From positions 2,570,001 to 2,634,000 of the forward strand of contig NZ_AP025028.1 in assembly GCF_003114835.2 (NCBI RefSeq): DNA of 64,000 nucleotides, read 5' to 3'. This DNA comes from Leptospira kobayashii. Its GTDB lineage: Bacteria; Spirochaetota; Leptospiria; Leptospirales; Leptospiraceae. Below the pieces are notes generated by a model. It was given only the letters and a program-made list of their open reading frames with translations. It did not search any database and was not told the origin of the DNA. Below are positions 17,067 to 25,597 of this stretch, in pieces. Made by a program: the position numbers and the translations under genes. Each line of letters starts with the position of its first letter. The first letter of the stretch is position 1.

Positions 17067-17740
17067 TGGTTTATATGAGAATGGGAAGCGAATCCGGAAG
17101 ACCCACCCATTATTTCCCGGCTCCGAAGAAATTTTTTAGATTCGGCGGAATAGTATGCTTCGGAAAAAACCCAATGGCCCGAATCATTTTTTTTTACCCA
17201 TCCTGACTCGACCCAATTCGGATGAATCCACTCTTCGTCTAACAAAAACGATTCGGTGGCTTTCGGCAAATCTCCGGTCTTCGTTTCCAAACAAAAACAA
17301 GACCTTTCTCCGAAGAATGCAAACAAAGAAGCACTGATCTCTTTTACGAAAATATCCCATTTGCAATAATAGGAAGAAGTGAAAGCCGAAAGATCATACC
17401 AATCCTCCGCAAAACCTGATTCCTTTTTGTATTGTATTCTCAACTTAAAGTGAACTTGTTCCATGGAAGGAGCACCCAATTCCTTCGGAAGGGAAATAAA
17501 TCTCGTCGGATCAAAATTCCAGAAAACAAATGCTTCCTTCGGATTTCTGACAAGCACCTTTACCAAATCTTTTTCTACAGGCGGAATCGGTTTTAGAAAT
17601 TTAGGATCATTATAAATCAGATAACCGGAGCTTGTTTCCAAAGTCGTTTGAATCTTTTCAATCGGATCCGTAGGTACAGTTTTTTTGTTGGCAGTGGCCT
17701 TTTTTTTAGGACTTGGCTTTTTTGAATCTGAGTCTGCCAT
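17063..17740 (-). CDS. DUF4912 domain protein linked to glucan branching enzyme
   Basis: After a Lys/Ser/Pro-rich N-terminal tail of about 50 residues, the core LVKVLVRNPKEAFVFWNFDP is the typical opening of DUF4912, a beta-rich domain often encoded beside GH57 branching enzymes or Rho. Further aromatic strands follow (DWYDLSAFTSSYYCKWDIFV). No catalytic motif is visible and there is no signal peptide. The gene is translationally coupled to the branching enzyme downstream, so a role in polysaccharide metabolism or regulation is plausible but unproven. Confidence 0.88.
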   Translation of the reverse strand: MADSDSKKPSPKKKATANKKTVPTDPIEKIQTTLETSSGYLIYNDPKFLKPIPPVEKDLVKVLVRNPKEAFVFWNFDPTRFISLPKELGAPSMEQVHFKLRIQYKKESGFAEDWYDLSAFTSSYYCKWDIFVKEISASLFAFFGERSCFCLETKTGDLPKATESFLLDEEWIHPNWVESGWVKKNDSGHWVFSEAYYSAESKKFLRSREIMGGSSGFASHSHINQ

Positions 17741-17825
17741 GAAGATAAAAAATCTTAGTTTCCTTTACCGGGAAATTCGTTTATAGTTGTAACTGCGAAG
17801 AAGGGGGTCTTCAATTCTTTTTTAT

Positions 17826-17853
17826 TTGACTCTCTATTTTTTTGGCTTATTAC
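17826..17853 (+). promoter_or_regulatory. Possible promoter of hpf
   Basis: TTGACT (17826-17831) and TATTAC (17848-17853) are separated by 16 bases and lie just upstream of the AAAGGA site of hpf. The match to the housekeeping consensus is fair. Confidence 0.45.
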
Positions 17854-17876
17854 GAATTACAAACAAAGGATGAATG

Positions 17877-18164
17877 ATGAAAATTAATTACACTTGGAAA
17901 CACCTAGACCGCTCCGAAGCTGCAGAAACATACGGCAATGAAAAGCTGGAACGTGTAACAAAATATGTTGGGAAGGTATTGTCATGCGACGTATCTTTCG
18001 AAACCATCCACGGAGAAATCCACGCCAACCTCAAACTCAACGCAGACGGAAACCATTTCAACGCTCATAACGAATCCAAGGATATTTATGCATGTATCGA
18101 CGGATTGGAAGACAAAATTCTCTCTCAAGTGGGCAAACACCACGACAAAAAAAGCTCTCGCTAA
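17877..18164 (+). CDS. hpf: Ribosome hibernation-promoting factor (HPF/RaiA, short form)
   Basis: The 95-residue protein matches the HPF/YfiA fold: an initial strand (KINYTWKHLDRSEAAETY), a helix with KLERVTKYVGKVLSCDV, strands (VSFETIHGEIHANLKLNADG) and the second helix DIYACIDGLEDKILSQVGKHHDKK. These proteins sit in the decoding centre and inactivate ribosomes during stationary phase. It is the short form, without a C-terminal dimerisation domain. Of two adjacent ATG codons I chose 17877, which is six bases from AAAGGA; the one at 17874 is too close. Confidence 0.92.
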   Translation: MKINYTWKHLDRSEAAETYGNEKLERVTKYVGKVLSCDVSFETIHGEIHANLKLNADGNHFNAHNESKDIYACIDGLEDKILSQVGKHHDKKSSR

Positions 18165-18194
18165 GATAGCGTAGTCCAGAAACTCTCTCCGAGG

Positions 18195-19085
18195 ATGTTC
18201 CAAAAATCAGACGAGGCACTACATTCTCTCTCCCTCGGAGAGTTCGAAAAAGCAAAATCGGTTTATTCCGTACTTTTAGACAAAGATCCGGAAGATTTGG
18301 AATATATAAGCGGCTACTTCGTGGCAAGTTTCTGGGACAACCGACTGGACCTTGTTTTGCGAACCAGAGAGGGAAGAGACCGGGGGAATCTACTTCTCGA
18401 ATATTTTTCCCTATTTGAAGAAGAATCTAAAAAAAGAAATCTGGATACTACAGAACCATACCACACCTGTATGAGGTGTGTTTTGGAAGAAGCAGCCCAA
18501 CATTTGAAACTTGCCTACCAATGGGAAGGTGCCAATGCACTCGACTCGGAAACATTGGGAGATCTCGCGGTATGTCTTATCAAAATCGGAGACTACAAAA
18601 CCGCTCTCGAAATCATCCAATATTCCAGCGGAAGAAACCGTTTTTCCCCGAATCTAAAGTTTTTCCTCGCGGAAAGTTACTGTATGACCGGTAAAGAGAA
18701 AGAAGGAATCGAAACATACAGATCCGCTTTTCTGGACGATCCCAATCAATTCCGAATGGATCTTGTTAGCTGGCCTCCCCTTTTGTCCCTCATCGAAGAA
18801 GCTAAAACCTTGGTAAAAACCGAAGATGAACTAAAGGAAATTCTGCCGGTTCTCGCTTGGAAAAGCGGTTTATTTGCGACGGGAAAAAGAGAAAGCATAG
18901 AAGATATCAAATCCTGGCAAAAAGAGATCGCAAGACTCAGTGAATCTGCAAAGAAAGGAAGCGGTTATAGTTTTAAAATCAAATGTAGAATCGAACAATA
19001 CGCCTACTTTATTATAGAAACGGCACCGCAAGCAATTGCCAGGGATGCCGTTTTATTTGCGCAAAAAATTCTGGAAGAGATTTAA
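18195..19085 (+). CDS. Hypothetical helical-repeat (TPR-like) protein
   Basis: The 296-residue cytoplasmic protein is predicted all-helical. The first 40 residues read like a TPR unit (EALHSLSLGEFEKAKSVYSV, DPEDLEYISGYF), and a second is visible around DLAVCLIKIGDYKTALEIIQ and KFFLAESYCMTGKEKEGIET. I do not recognise a specific family and see no catalytic residues. It follows hpf by 30 bases on the same strand and may be co-transcribed. Its stop abuts the stop of the convergent anti-sigma-like gene with no spacer. Confidence 0.8.
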   Translation: MFQKSDEALHSLSLGEFEKAKSVYSVLLDKDPEDLEYISGYFVASFWDNRLDLVLRTREGRDRGNLLLEYFSLFEEESKKRNLDTTEPYHTCMRCVLEEAAQHLKLAYQWEGANALDSETLGDLAVCLIKIGDYKTALEIIQYSSGRNRFSPNLKFFLAESYCMTGKEKEGIETYRSAFLDDPNQFRMDLVSWPPLLSLIEEAKTLVKTEDELKEILPVLAWKSGLFATGKRESIEDIKSWQKEIARLSESAKKGSGYSFKIKCRIEQYAYFIIETAPQAIARDAVLFAQKILEEI

Positions 19086-19640
19086 TTAACGTTCGGTAGC
19101 AGCTTCAATCAGATAGTGGATTTCCTCTGCGGCACTTCCCCTACCCGTATTCAAATAATAAGTTTCCAATTCCTTTAAGCCGCTGATCGAAGCCGGTTCC
19201 GTTTTCAAACGATTGATGAATTCTTGTTTTTGATTGCCTGCGCTCAAATCAATGCTAGTCGGCTCATTCAAATAGGAAGTATTGTCGATCACCACTCCTG
19301 CCGAATCATTGAGTTTGATTTCTGTAGAAGAATACCGACTTGCAAAAACAACCACAAGACTAAGTAACATCACTGTGGAAAAGGAGTATTGAAGGTTTCT
19401 ATTTTCGAGAATGTTTTTGATAAACAAAAAGCGATTTGCGCCAGGAGATTCGATTCTTTCGTTTTGGAGCAGATTGGCAAGTCTGGTATCAAAGTCGGAA
19501 GACATACGCGGCATGATGGTTTCTTCTTTTTTCCGCAGTTCCCTGAATAAATTGCAGAGATGGGATTCGAGAACTACCGATTCTTTTTCATCGGAAAATA
19601 AGTGGGGGTACTGCGCACGTAACCAATTTCTAATATTCAT
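19086..19640 (-). CDS. Single-TM protein, probable anti-sigma factor
   Basis: The 184-residue protein has a cytoplasmic N-terminal half of about 85 residues, one membrane helix (FSTVMLLSLVVVFA) and an extracytoplasmic C-terminal half. The gene begins four bases after the ECF sigma gene stop, after GAGAAG. This position and topology are those of anti-sigma factors that hold an ECF sigma at the membrane. A classical zinc HxxxCxxC motif is absent, so assignment rests on context. The frame could start at a TTG at 19655, but the ATG at 19640 fits the ribosome-binding site better. Confidence 0.7.
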   Translation of the reverse strand: MNIRNWLRAQYPHLFSDEKESVVLESHLCNLFRELRKKEETIMPRMSSDFDTRLANLLQNERIESPGANRFLFIKNILENRNLQYSFSTVMLLSLVVVFASRYSSTEIKLNDSAGVVIDNTSYLNEPTSIDLSAGNQKQEFINRLKTEPASISGLKELETYYLNTGRGSAAEEIHYLIEAATER

Positions 19641-19644
19641 AATA

Positions 19645-20310
19645 TTACTTCTCAAAAAACCCTTCTCCTCTTTCGTCTTTGAGGATTAAGTGTTTTAGAA
19701 ACTCCTTCGCTTTAAAGAGACGACTTTTGACTGTTCCTACATTCGTTTCCATAATTTCGGCAATCTCGTTGTAGGAAAGATTTTCGAAATAACGGAGTTC
19801 TAAAACTTGTTTGTAGGAATCTTCCAACTGGCCAATCTTATCCATTAGATAACTTGACTCTTCAGAAAGTTCTAATTTTTTTTCATAACCCATTCGATCG
19901 TCTACAAATTGGTTATCCCCGGAATCATCCATGGGTTTTTCTTTGCCGCGTTTGCGTTTTGCGAGCAAATCCTTCGACTTATTGACTACAATCCGGTAAA
20001 GCCAGGTATAAACTCCTGCTTCTGCGCGAAAATTCTGAATCGAACGATAGCCGGAAATCAATGCTTCCTGAACGATATCTTCCGCATCATCGGAGTCTTT
20101 GACCATGGAAACTGCCTTACGGAACAGCCTCTCCCGAAAAGGAGAAACAAGTGTCATGTAGGCGGTAGGGTCCCCCGATTTGATCTTTTGGAGAAGGATT
20201 TTTTCCTTATCCCGGAGGGTCATATTTTTGCCTTCTAATGGACGTGGCATTGGAGCAAGTATTGTTTTGGCGTTAAATAATTCAATGTTTTTAGGGACAG
20301 AGAAAGCCAT
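19645..20310 (-). CDS. ECF sigma factor (RpoE-like)
   Basis: Region 2 is recognisable (YMTLVSPFRERLFRKAVSMV, DAEDIVQEALISGYRSIQNF, GVYTWLYRIVVNKSKDLLAK) and region 4 follows (YKQVLELRYFENLSYNEIAE, NVGTVKSRLFKAKEFLK), with no region 3 domain, as in ECF sigma factors. It would direct RNA polymerase to stress promoters. Two starts are possible: ATG 20310 (AGAGG four bases before) and ATG 20223 (AGAAGG eight bases before); the shorter form gives a more usual N-terminus. It lies 24 bases downstream of mutL and immediately upstream of the probable anti-sigma gene. Confidence 0.93.
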   Translation of the reverse strand: MAFSVPKNIELFNAKTILAPMPRPLEGKNMTLRDKEKILLQKIKSGDPTAYMTLVSPFRERLFRKAVSMVKDSDDAEDIVQEALISGYRSIQNFRAEAGVYTWLYRIVVNKSKDLLAKRKRGKEKPMDDSGDNQFVDDRMGYEKKLELSEESSYLMDKIGQLEDSYKQVLELRYFENLSYNEIAEIMETNVGTVKSRLFKAKEFLKHLILKDERGEGFFEK

Positions 20311-20334
20311 CTTACCTCTGCTTTTGCAAACTTT

Positions 20335-22110
20335 CTAAATCCTATGGAACATTTTTTCCAAATCATAACGGGTAAGTTTGATGAGAGTAGGACGGCCGTG
20401 AGGACAAAGAGAAGGATTTTCGCAATAGGAAAGCCTTTGCAATAACTCTGCAATGATCTGATCGGAAATCTGATCTCCTTTTTTCACTGCAGAACGACAA
20501 GCCACGCATTTTGCCATCTCATCGTATAACTCGGATTCATCCTTGTCCGCTTTTCGTTCGAAAAAATCAAGAATGGTTTCCTGTTCTTTTCCGGGATCGA
20601 TATAACTGGGAACTTCCCGGACGAGGATTGTTCCTCCCGAAAAAGGTTCGAGAAGTATCCCCAGTTTTTCCAAAGACTCACTGTGTTTCAGCGCGTCTTC
20701 CGCCTCCTCTTTTGTCATCTCGATCCGAATCGGAGTCAAAAGAGGTTGTGCCTTATATGCTTTTTGTTTTAGATCGCGAAGCACTTCTTCATAACGAATC
20801 CGTTCATGAGCTGTATGTTGGTCTATGATATAAAGTCCGTCTTCCGCTTCGGCCAGGATAAATGTTTCGAAAATAATTCCGTAATGTTTTTTAGGAACGA
20901 AGGAATTGTGTTTTTTAGGATTGTCGCTTAACTGAAATAAGTTGATCCCCGGTTCCACTCCTTCCAAAGAATAATGGGATCGAAACGGCAAAGTGGAAGG
21001 AAGTCCTAGACCAGGGCTTTCTCCGGCTCCGGTTGCAAATCCAAAACTCTGCCTGTTTTCCTCAGCCCTTTCATAAGGAATCGGCATGGAAAGTCGGCGA
21101 CGCATTTCCAAAAACTCTACAGGAGTGGAAGAACGTAAAACATTCTGGATCCCTTGGAAGAGTAGCCCCGTAATTGTTTCTTCCGACAAGAAACGAACTT
21201 CTTTTTTCTGAGGATGCACATTTACATCCAGATGTTCAGGGGGAATTGTAAAAAATAAAAACGCGTAAGGATGTGCTCCCGAAGGTAACAACTCTCCGTA
21301 ACATTTTTTTAAAATTTGAGAGCTGAACTTAAGTTCTACGGGACGTTTGTTCACATAGAAATACTGTCCCGTTCTATTGGATTTGTAAAAATCCGGATGA
21401 GAGATCCAACCTTCCAGGACAACTCCGTTTCTTTCTATACGAACGGGGAGTAGATGGTCTCTTAGGTTTTCACCGAATACGGAAAGCACTCTTTCGAAGT
21501 GGGATTCTTTCGAAACATTCAAAACCTCTTTTCCGTTTTGCACATAACGAAAACCGATCGACGGTTCTGCGAGAGCCGTGACTTGCACCCTGTTTCTGTT
21601 TTTTTTCTCCTCACCGATCTCGGATTTGAGAAATTTGCGGCGAACGGGAGTGTTGTAAAACAAATCCCTGATTTCGATTTTAGTTCCCCTGAAATGAGGA
21701 ATCATTTCCTTTTCTTTAATCTTTCCGTCTTCCACATGAACCCGAAAAGCAGTTCTACCTTCCCCTATACCGCTATCAACGGTTAAATGGGAAACGGAAG
21801 CGATCGAAGCGAGCGCTTCTCCGCGAAATCCGAATGTGTATACATTTTCCAGATCCCGGAAACTTTGAATTTTGGAAGTCGCATAACGCTGAACTGCCAA
21901 AGGCAAATCCTCTTCGGAAATTCCATGCCCGTCATCGGAAACTATGATTTTACTGAGACCCGCATTTTCCGTGAGGATCTCAATTTTCTCTGCTCCTGCA
22001 TCGATTGAATTTTCGAGTAGTTCTTTGAGGATGGAATGAGAGGATTCGATCACTTCTCCTGCGGCGATCTGATTGATCAAGTCCGCAGAAAGAGTTTTGA
22101 TTATGCCCAT
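20335..22110 (-). CDS. mutL: DNA mismatch repair protein MutL
   Basis: MutL couples MutS mismatch recognition to strand removal. The N-terminal GHKL ATPase is intact: [51 protein letters not shown]. The C-terminal domain includes [35 protein letters not shown] with the endonuclease-type DQHTAHER motif, [10 protein letters not shown] and CPHGRPT, so it is probably a latent endonuclease rather than E. coli type. The length of 591 residues is normal. It sits between the perR-like gene and the ECF sigma gene. Confidence 0.96.
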   Translation of the reverse strand: MGIIKTLSADLINQIAAGEVIESSHSILKELLENSIDAGAEKIEILTENAGLSKIIVSDDGHGISEEDLPLAVQRYATSKIQSFRDLENVYTFGFRGEALASIASVSHLTVDSGIGEGRTAFRVHVEDGKIKEKEMIPHFRGTKIEIRDLFYNTPVRRKFLKSEIGEEKKNRNRVQVTALAEPSIGFRYVQNGKEVLNVSKESHFERVLSVFGENLRDHLLPVRIERNGVVLEGWISHPDFYKSNRTGQYFYVNKRPVELKFSSQILKKCYGELLPSGAHPYAFLFFTIPPEHLDVNVHPQKKEVRFLSEETITGLLFQGIQNVLRSSTPVEFLEMRRRLSMPIPYERAEENRQSFGFATGAGESPGLGLPSTLPFRSHYSLEGVEPGINLFQLSDNPKKHNSFVPKKHYGIIFETFILAEAEDGLYIIDQHTAHERIRYEEVLRDLKQKAYKAQPLLTPIRIEMTKEEAEDALKHSESLEKLGILLEPFSGGTILVREVPSYIDPGKEQETILDFFERKADKDESELYDEMAKCVACRSAVKKGDQISDQIIAELLQRLSYCENPSLCPHGRPTLIKLTRYDLEKMFHRI

Positions 22111-22146
22111 ATATACAAGCTAAGAATTCGGGCGTGCTTGGTCAAA

Positions 22147-22509
22147 TTAACAGTTTTGGCAACGACCGATGATATTGATGTCTACGTGTTCCACTTCAAA
22201 TCCAAGATGCTGGAATTCCAAGTTGGGAAGAGTGACCGATGGAATATCCATCACCATTCCACAAGAACGGCAAATCAGATGGGAGTGTTTGTCCAGGAAT
22301 GCATCGTAACGAACGGAGTCGGATTCGATATTGAGTTTATTTACCATTCCATTATCCACTAGATATTCCAAAGAATTGTAAACGGTAGCAAAACTGATTC
22401 GGTCTGCTTTCGAACGTACCGATTCGAAAACCATCTTTGCCGTAGGATGGTCTTTTCTCTCCATTAGGTCCTGGAGCACAAGTTCTCGGTGTTTTGTCAG
22501 AGTTTTCAT
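22147..22509 (-). CDS. perR: Fur-family regulator, PerR-like
   Basis: The 120-residue protein has the winged-helix DNA-binding half (REL VLQDLMERKDHPTAK, RISFATVYNSLEYLVDNGMV) and the metal-binding half with HLICRSCGMVMDIPS and the terminal GRCQNC. The two CxxC pairs form the structural zinc site of Fur/PerR proteins, and the His/Asp residues around YDAFLDKHSHLIC would bind the sensory metal. PerR regulators derepress peroxide defence when metal-catalysed oxidation damages them. PerR rather than Fur is favoured by small size but not proven. A candidate autoregulatory palindrome lies 34 bases upstream. Confidence 0.85.
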   Translation of the reverse strand: MKTLTKHRELVLQDLMERKDHPTAKMVFESVRSKADRISFATVYNSLEYLVDNGMVNKLNIESDSVRYDAFLDKHSHLICRSCGMVMDIPSVTLPNLEFQHLGFEVEHVDINIIGRCQNC

Positions 22510-22542
22510 GAAGTCTAATTTCCTCTTCGGCCCTACTATAGA

Positions 22543-22557
22543 TTAGAATGGTTCCCG
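22543..22557. promoter_or_regulatory. PerR/Fur-like half-palindrome upstream of the perR-like gene
   Basis: TTAGAATGGTTCCCG shares its first 12 bases with the perfect palindrome at 15103-15117 and lies between the divergent perR-like and flavin reductase genes. It may be an autoregulatory operator. Confidence 0.45.
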
Positions 22558-22584
22558 TCAAAAATGGTCAAATTGATTTTCTTT

Positions 22585-22599
22585 TTCAGAATGATTCCA
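22585..22599. promoter_or_regulatory. Second PerR/Fur-like site near the flavin reductase
   Basis: TTCAGAATGATTCCA contains the imperfect palindrome GAATGATTC with the same AGAATGNTTC core as the sites at 15103 and 22543, and sits 36 bases before the flavin reductase start. Confidence 0.35.
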
Positions 22600-22634
22600 A
22601 ATCCTGTAAATTTAGAACTAGGAGACGACAAAGA

Positions 22635-23111
22635 ATGGCAGTTTCTTCCGAAAAATTTAAAAAAGCATTATCTCTTTGGGCAAGTGGCGTTTCCGTAATT
22701 TGTTACGAATCAAAGGCAAAAAAAGGCGGAATTACGGTTTCCAGCTTTAGTTCCGTTTCCCTGGATCCCCCTTTGGTACTCTTTTGTTTGGACAAAAATA
22801 GTCCTGCAAAAGAGGCAATCGAGTCCGCAAATGCATTTTCGGTGAATATTCTCAGTTCGGAACAAAAACAAATTTCCGCTGATTTTGCCTCTAGTTCCCT
22901 GGACAAAGAAGAAGTTTTAGCAGGTCAAAACCCAATTCGCCTGGTCACCGGTGCTCCCGTTCTGAACGGGACCTTAGCCTCCCTGGATTGTTCTTTGTTT
23001 CAAATTTTAGATTCAGGCGACCATTGGATCATGATCGGACATGTGGAAGACAGCAATTCAAACGAAAATGCTCCCCTGCTTTATTTTAACCGAAACTATC
23101 ATACGATTTAA
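22635..23111 (+). CDS. Flavin reductase-like, FMN-binding protein
   Basis: The 158-residue protein fits the flavin reductase split-barrel family: FKKALSLWASGVSVICYE, GGITVSSFSSVSLDPPLVLF (the FMN-phosphate-binding TxSSFxSVSLxPPL motif), SPAKEAIESANAFSVNIL and a C-terminal ALLYFNRNYHT-like strand (APLLYFNRNYHTI). Such enzymes reduce FMN with NAD(P)H, often for a partner monooxygenase. The ATG at 22635 follows AGGAG; the upstream extension looks noncoding. It is divergent from the perR-like gene and 15 bases before purL. Confidence 0.87.
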   Translation: MAVSSEKFKKALSLWASGVSVICYESKAKKGGITVSSFSSVSLDPPLVLFCLDKNSPAKEAIESANAFSVNILSSEQKQISADFASSSLDKEEVLAGQNPIRLVTGAPVLNGTLASLDCSLFQILDSGDHWIMIGHVEDSNSNENAPLLYFNRNYHTI

Positions 23112-23126
23112 GGAAATCTCTTACGA

Positions 23127-25379
23127 ATGGAAAAAGATTCTGTAACACTGAAGGACGCCAAAGAACACGGGTTAACCGAAGATGAATTCAATCAAATTCA
23201 AAATATTTTAGGAAGAGTTCCCAATTCAACAGAGCTTGGAATTTTTTCCGCCATGTGGTCGGAGCATTGTTCTTATAAAAACTCCATTCTGAAACTGAAA
23301 ACACTTCCCACAAAATCGGACAAACTACTCGCTGCGGCGGGAGAGGAAAACGCGGGAGCCATGGACATTGGAGACGGACTTGCAGTTGTTTTTAAAATAG
23401 AAAGTCACAATCACCCGACCGCAGTAGAACCTTACCAAGGTGCTGCAACCGGTGTGGGCGGAATCATGAGAGATATCTTCACCATGGGTGCAAGACCGAT
23501 CACCTCCCTCAACTCACTCAGGTTTGGTGAACCATCTGAGCCTCGCAATAAATATCTGCTTTCCCGCGCAGTCAAAGGAATCGGAGATTACGGAAATGCT
23601 TTGGGAATTGCCGTGGGAGGAGGAGAATTATTCATCCACCCTACTTTCACAAAAAATCCTCTTGTCAATGCGATGACCGTGGGAATCGCCAAACACGACC
23701 AGATGGCGTCCGCGTCCACAAGCGGAAAGGTAGGACACAAAGTATATATCGTAGGCGCAACCACAGGACGCGACGGAATTCACGGAGCATCTTTTGCTTC
23801 CAAAGATTTGTCCAAAGAATCGGAAGAGAAAAGATCCGCAGTACAAGTGGGAGATCCGTTTATGGAAAAACTTTTAATGGAAGCTTCTCTCGAAGCCATC
23901 CAAAAGAAAGTGCTCGTCGGTATCCAGGATATGGGTGCAGCGGGAATTTCCTGCGCCACTTCCGAAATGAGTGCCAAAGGCAAAACAGGAATGGATGTGG
24001 ATCTGGACAAAGTTCCTCTCCGCGAATCGGGGATGAACGCTTACGAGATCATGTTGTCCGAGTCCCAGGAACGGATGTTAGTGGTTCCCGTGGAAGGCAA
24101 AGAAAAGGAACTGAGTGAAATTTTTCATAAGTGGGGACTTGCTTCCGTAGAAATCGGAACGGTCACCGGAGACGGAATGATCCGTATCAGAAAGGACGGA
24201 AAATTAAAAGCGGAAATCCCGGCGGAATCGCTTGTTCTCGGTGGCGGTGCTCCCAGATACGTACGGGAAGAAAAAAGACCAGCTTACCTGGATCAGGTGC
24301 AATCTTTTTCAGAATCTTCCATTCCCGAGATTTCCCTGGACGGGGCGCATTCTTATTTACCTAAGTTTTTGGCTTCCTGGAATTTATCCTCTCGTAGGCC
24401 CATATACGAACAATATGATACCGAAGTGGGGCTGGTAAAAGTAGTTGCTCCCGGTGAAGACGGAGGACTTGTACGTATTCCTGAAACGAAAAAAGGGATT
24501 GCCGTAGCAACAGATTGTAACTCCCGTTATACTTACCTCGATCCATATCAGGGAGCGGCATGGGCGGTTTGTGAATCGGCCAGAAATGTAGCCTCTACCG
24601 GTGCAACTCCCTACGGAGTGACAAACAATCTCAATTTCGGAAATCCTTATATTCCTGAAAATTATTATGTATTCAGCGAATGTGTAAGAGGACTGGGAGA
24701 TGCGTGTCGTTACTTGGGTTTGCCGGTGACAGGAGGAAATGTTTCGTTCTATAATGAATCTCCCGAAGGTCCTGTTTTCCCAACACCTACCATCGGTATG
24801 GTGGGGCTCATCGACGACGTATCCCGGGGGCTTCATACTTATCCGAAGGTTTCCGACAAGTCGGGTTTATCCCTTTTCCTAGTAGGGCACTTCGATCCTA
24901 GCATCGCAGGATCGGAGTATCTTTCCGTATTTCACAAACAAGACACCGGAAAAATTCCAAACTTTTCATTGGAAAAAGAAAAAAATACAATCGATACTTT
25001 GCTGTCCCTTCATAAAGCCGGAGTGATTGCTTCCGCAAAAGATTTATCATTGGGTGGAATCCTTGTGGCGCTTGCAAAGATCGCAATCCAAGGAAACATC
25101 GGATTGAATGTAGATCTTTCTTCCCTGCAAGCCGTTACGAAACGAATCGATTCACTTCTGTTTGGTGAAACAGGTTCAAGTTTCATCGTCTCCGCAAAAA
25201 CGACAGACGGACCGAAAATCAAAGATGAATTTGCCAAAAAAGGTTTGAGCTCCTATTCAATCGGAAATTTTTCCAAAGAGGGTGAATTGAATCTGACTTT
25301 GAAAGAAGGCAAATCGAATTGGAAGATCACAGACATTGCTTTCCGATTTGAAGAAGGACTAGCGGGAACATTTAGCTAG
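23127..25379 (+). CDS. purL: Phosphoribosylformylglycinamidine synthase subunit PurL
   Basis: PurL (small type, 750 residues) makes FGAM from FGAR using ammonia delivered by PurQ, step four of purine synthesis. Family signatures: GIFSAMWSEHCSYKNS, FKIESHNHPTAVEPYQGAATG (ATP binding), GGIMRDIFTMGARPI, GVQD-like GIQDMGAAGISCATSEM, and the second half repeat with ATDCNSRYTYLDPYQGAAWA. It needs PurS and PurQ partners, which are not in this window. The start at 23127 has a modest GGA upstream and shows the expected N-terminal helix (LKDAKEHGLTEDEFNQI). Confidence 0.97.
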   Translation: MEKDSVTLKDAKEHGLTEDEFNQIQNILGRVPNSTELGIFSAMWSEHCSYKNSILKLKTLPTKSDKLLAAAGEENAGAMDIGDGLAVVFKIESHNHPTAVEPYQGAATGVGGIMRDIFTMGARPITSLNSLRFGEPSEPRNKYLLSRAVKGIGDYGNALGIAVGGGELFIHPTFTKNPLVNAMTVGIAKHDQMASASTSGKVGHKVYIVGATTGRDGIHGASFASKDLSKESEEKRSAVQVGDPFMEKLLMEASLEAIQKKVLVGIQDMGAAGISCATSEMSAKGKTGMDVDLDKVPLRESGMNAYEIMLSESQERMLVVPVEGKEKELSEIFHKWGLASVEIGTVTGDGMIRIRKDGKLKAEIPAESLVLGGGAPRYVREEKRPAYLDQVQSFSESSIPEISLDGAHSYLPKFLASWNLSSRRPIYEQYDTEVGLVKVVAPGEDGGLVRIPETKKGIAVATDCNSRYTYLDPYQGAAWAVCESARNVASTGATPYGVTNNLNFGNPYIPENYYVFSECVRGLGDACRYLGLPVTGGNVSFYNESPEGPVFPTPTIGMVGLIDDVSRGLHTYPKVSDKSGLSLFLVGHFDPSIAGSEYLSVFHKQDTGKIPNFSLEKEKNTIDTLLSLHKAGVIASAKDLSLGGILVALAKIAIQGNIGLNVDLSSLQAVTKRIDSLLFGETGSSFIVSAKTTDGPKIKDEFAKKGLSSYSIGNFSKEGELNLTLKEGKSNWKITDIAFRFEEGLAGTFS

Positions 25380-25441
25380 TACAAGTTTGTCGGGAGGGAA
25401 CGAACCTTCCCTTCTGCAAATCAATCCTCCTTTTCATCGGA

Positions 25442-25569
25442 GGCAAAAAGGCGAACTTTTTTAAATAATTTTGAGTGAAAAAACGGGATCGCTTTACAGA
25501 ATACAGGCGGCGTGGTAAAGGAAGCCATTGGGTGGCGGGTGGTTAACCCCACCCAATATAGGGCGGGGA
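25442..25569 (-). repeat. Dispersed intergenic repeat, copy 3 (inverted)
   Basis: Reverse-strand copy of the element at 1988 and 15328. Read on the minus strand it has TCCCCGCCCTAT and the GGGTGGGGTTAACC-type core (25569-25526), a 67-base divergent centre, and AAGTTCGCCTTTTTGCC (25458-25442). It fills most of the gap between the convergent ends of purL and the SulP fusion gene. The centre shares no clear similarity with copies 1 and 2, yet the spacing is kept. Confidence 0.85.
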
Positions 25570-25597
25570 TACTAAAGATTCGCGCGCAAAAAAACCT

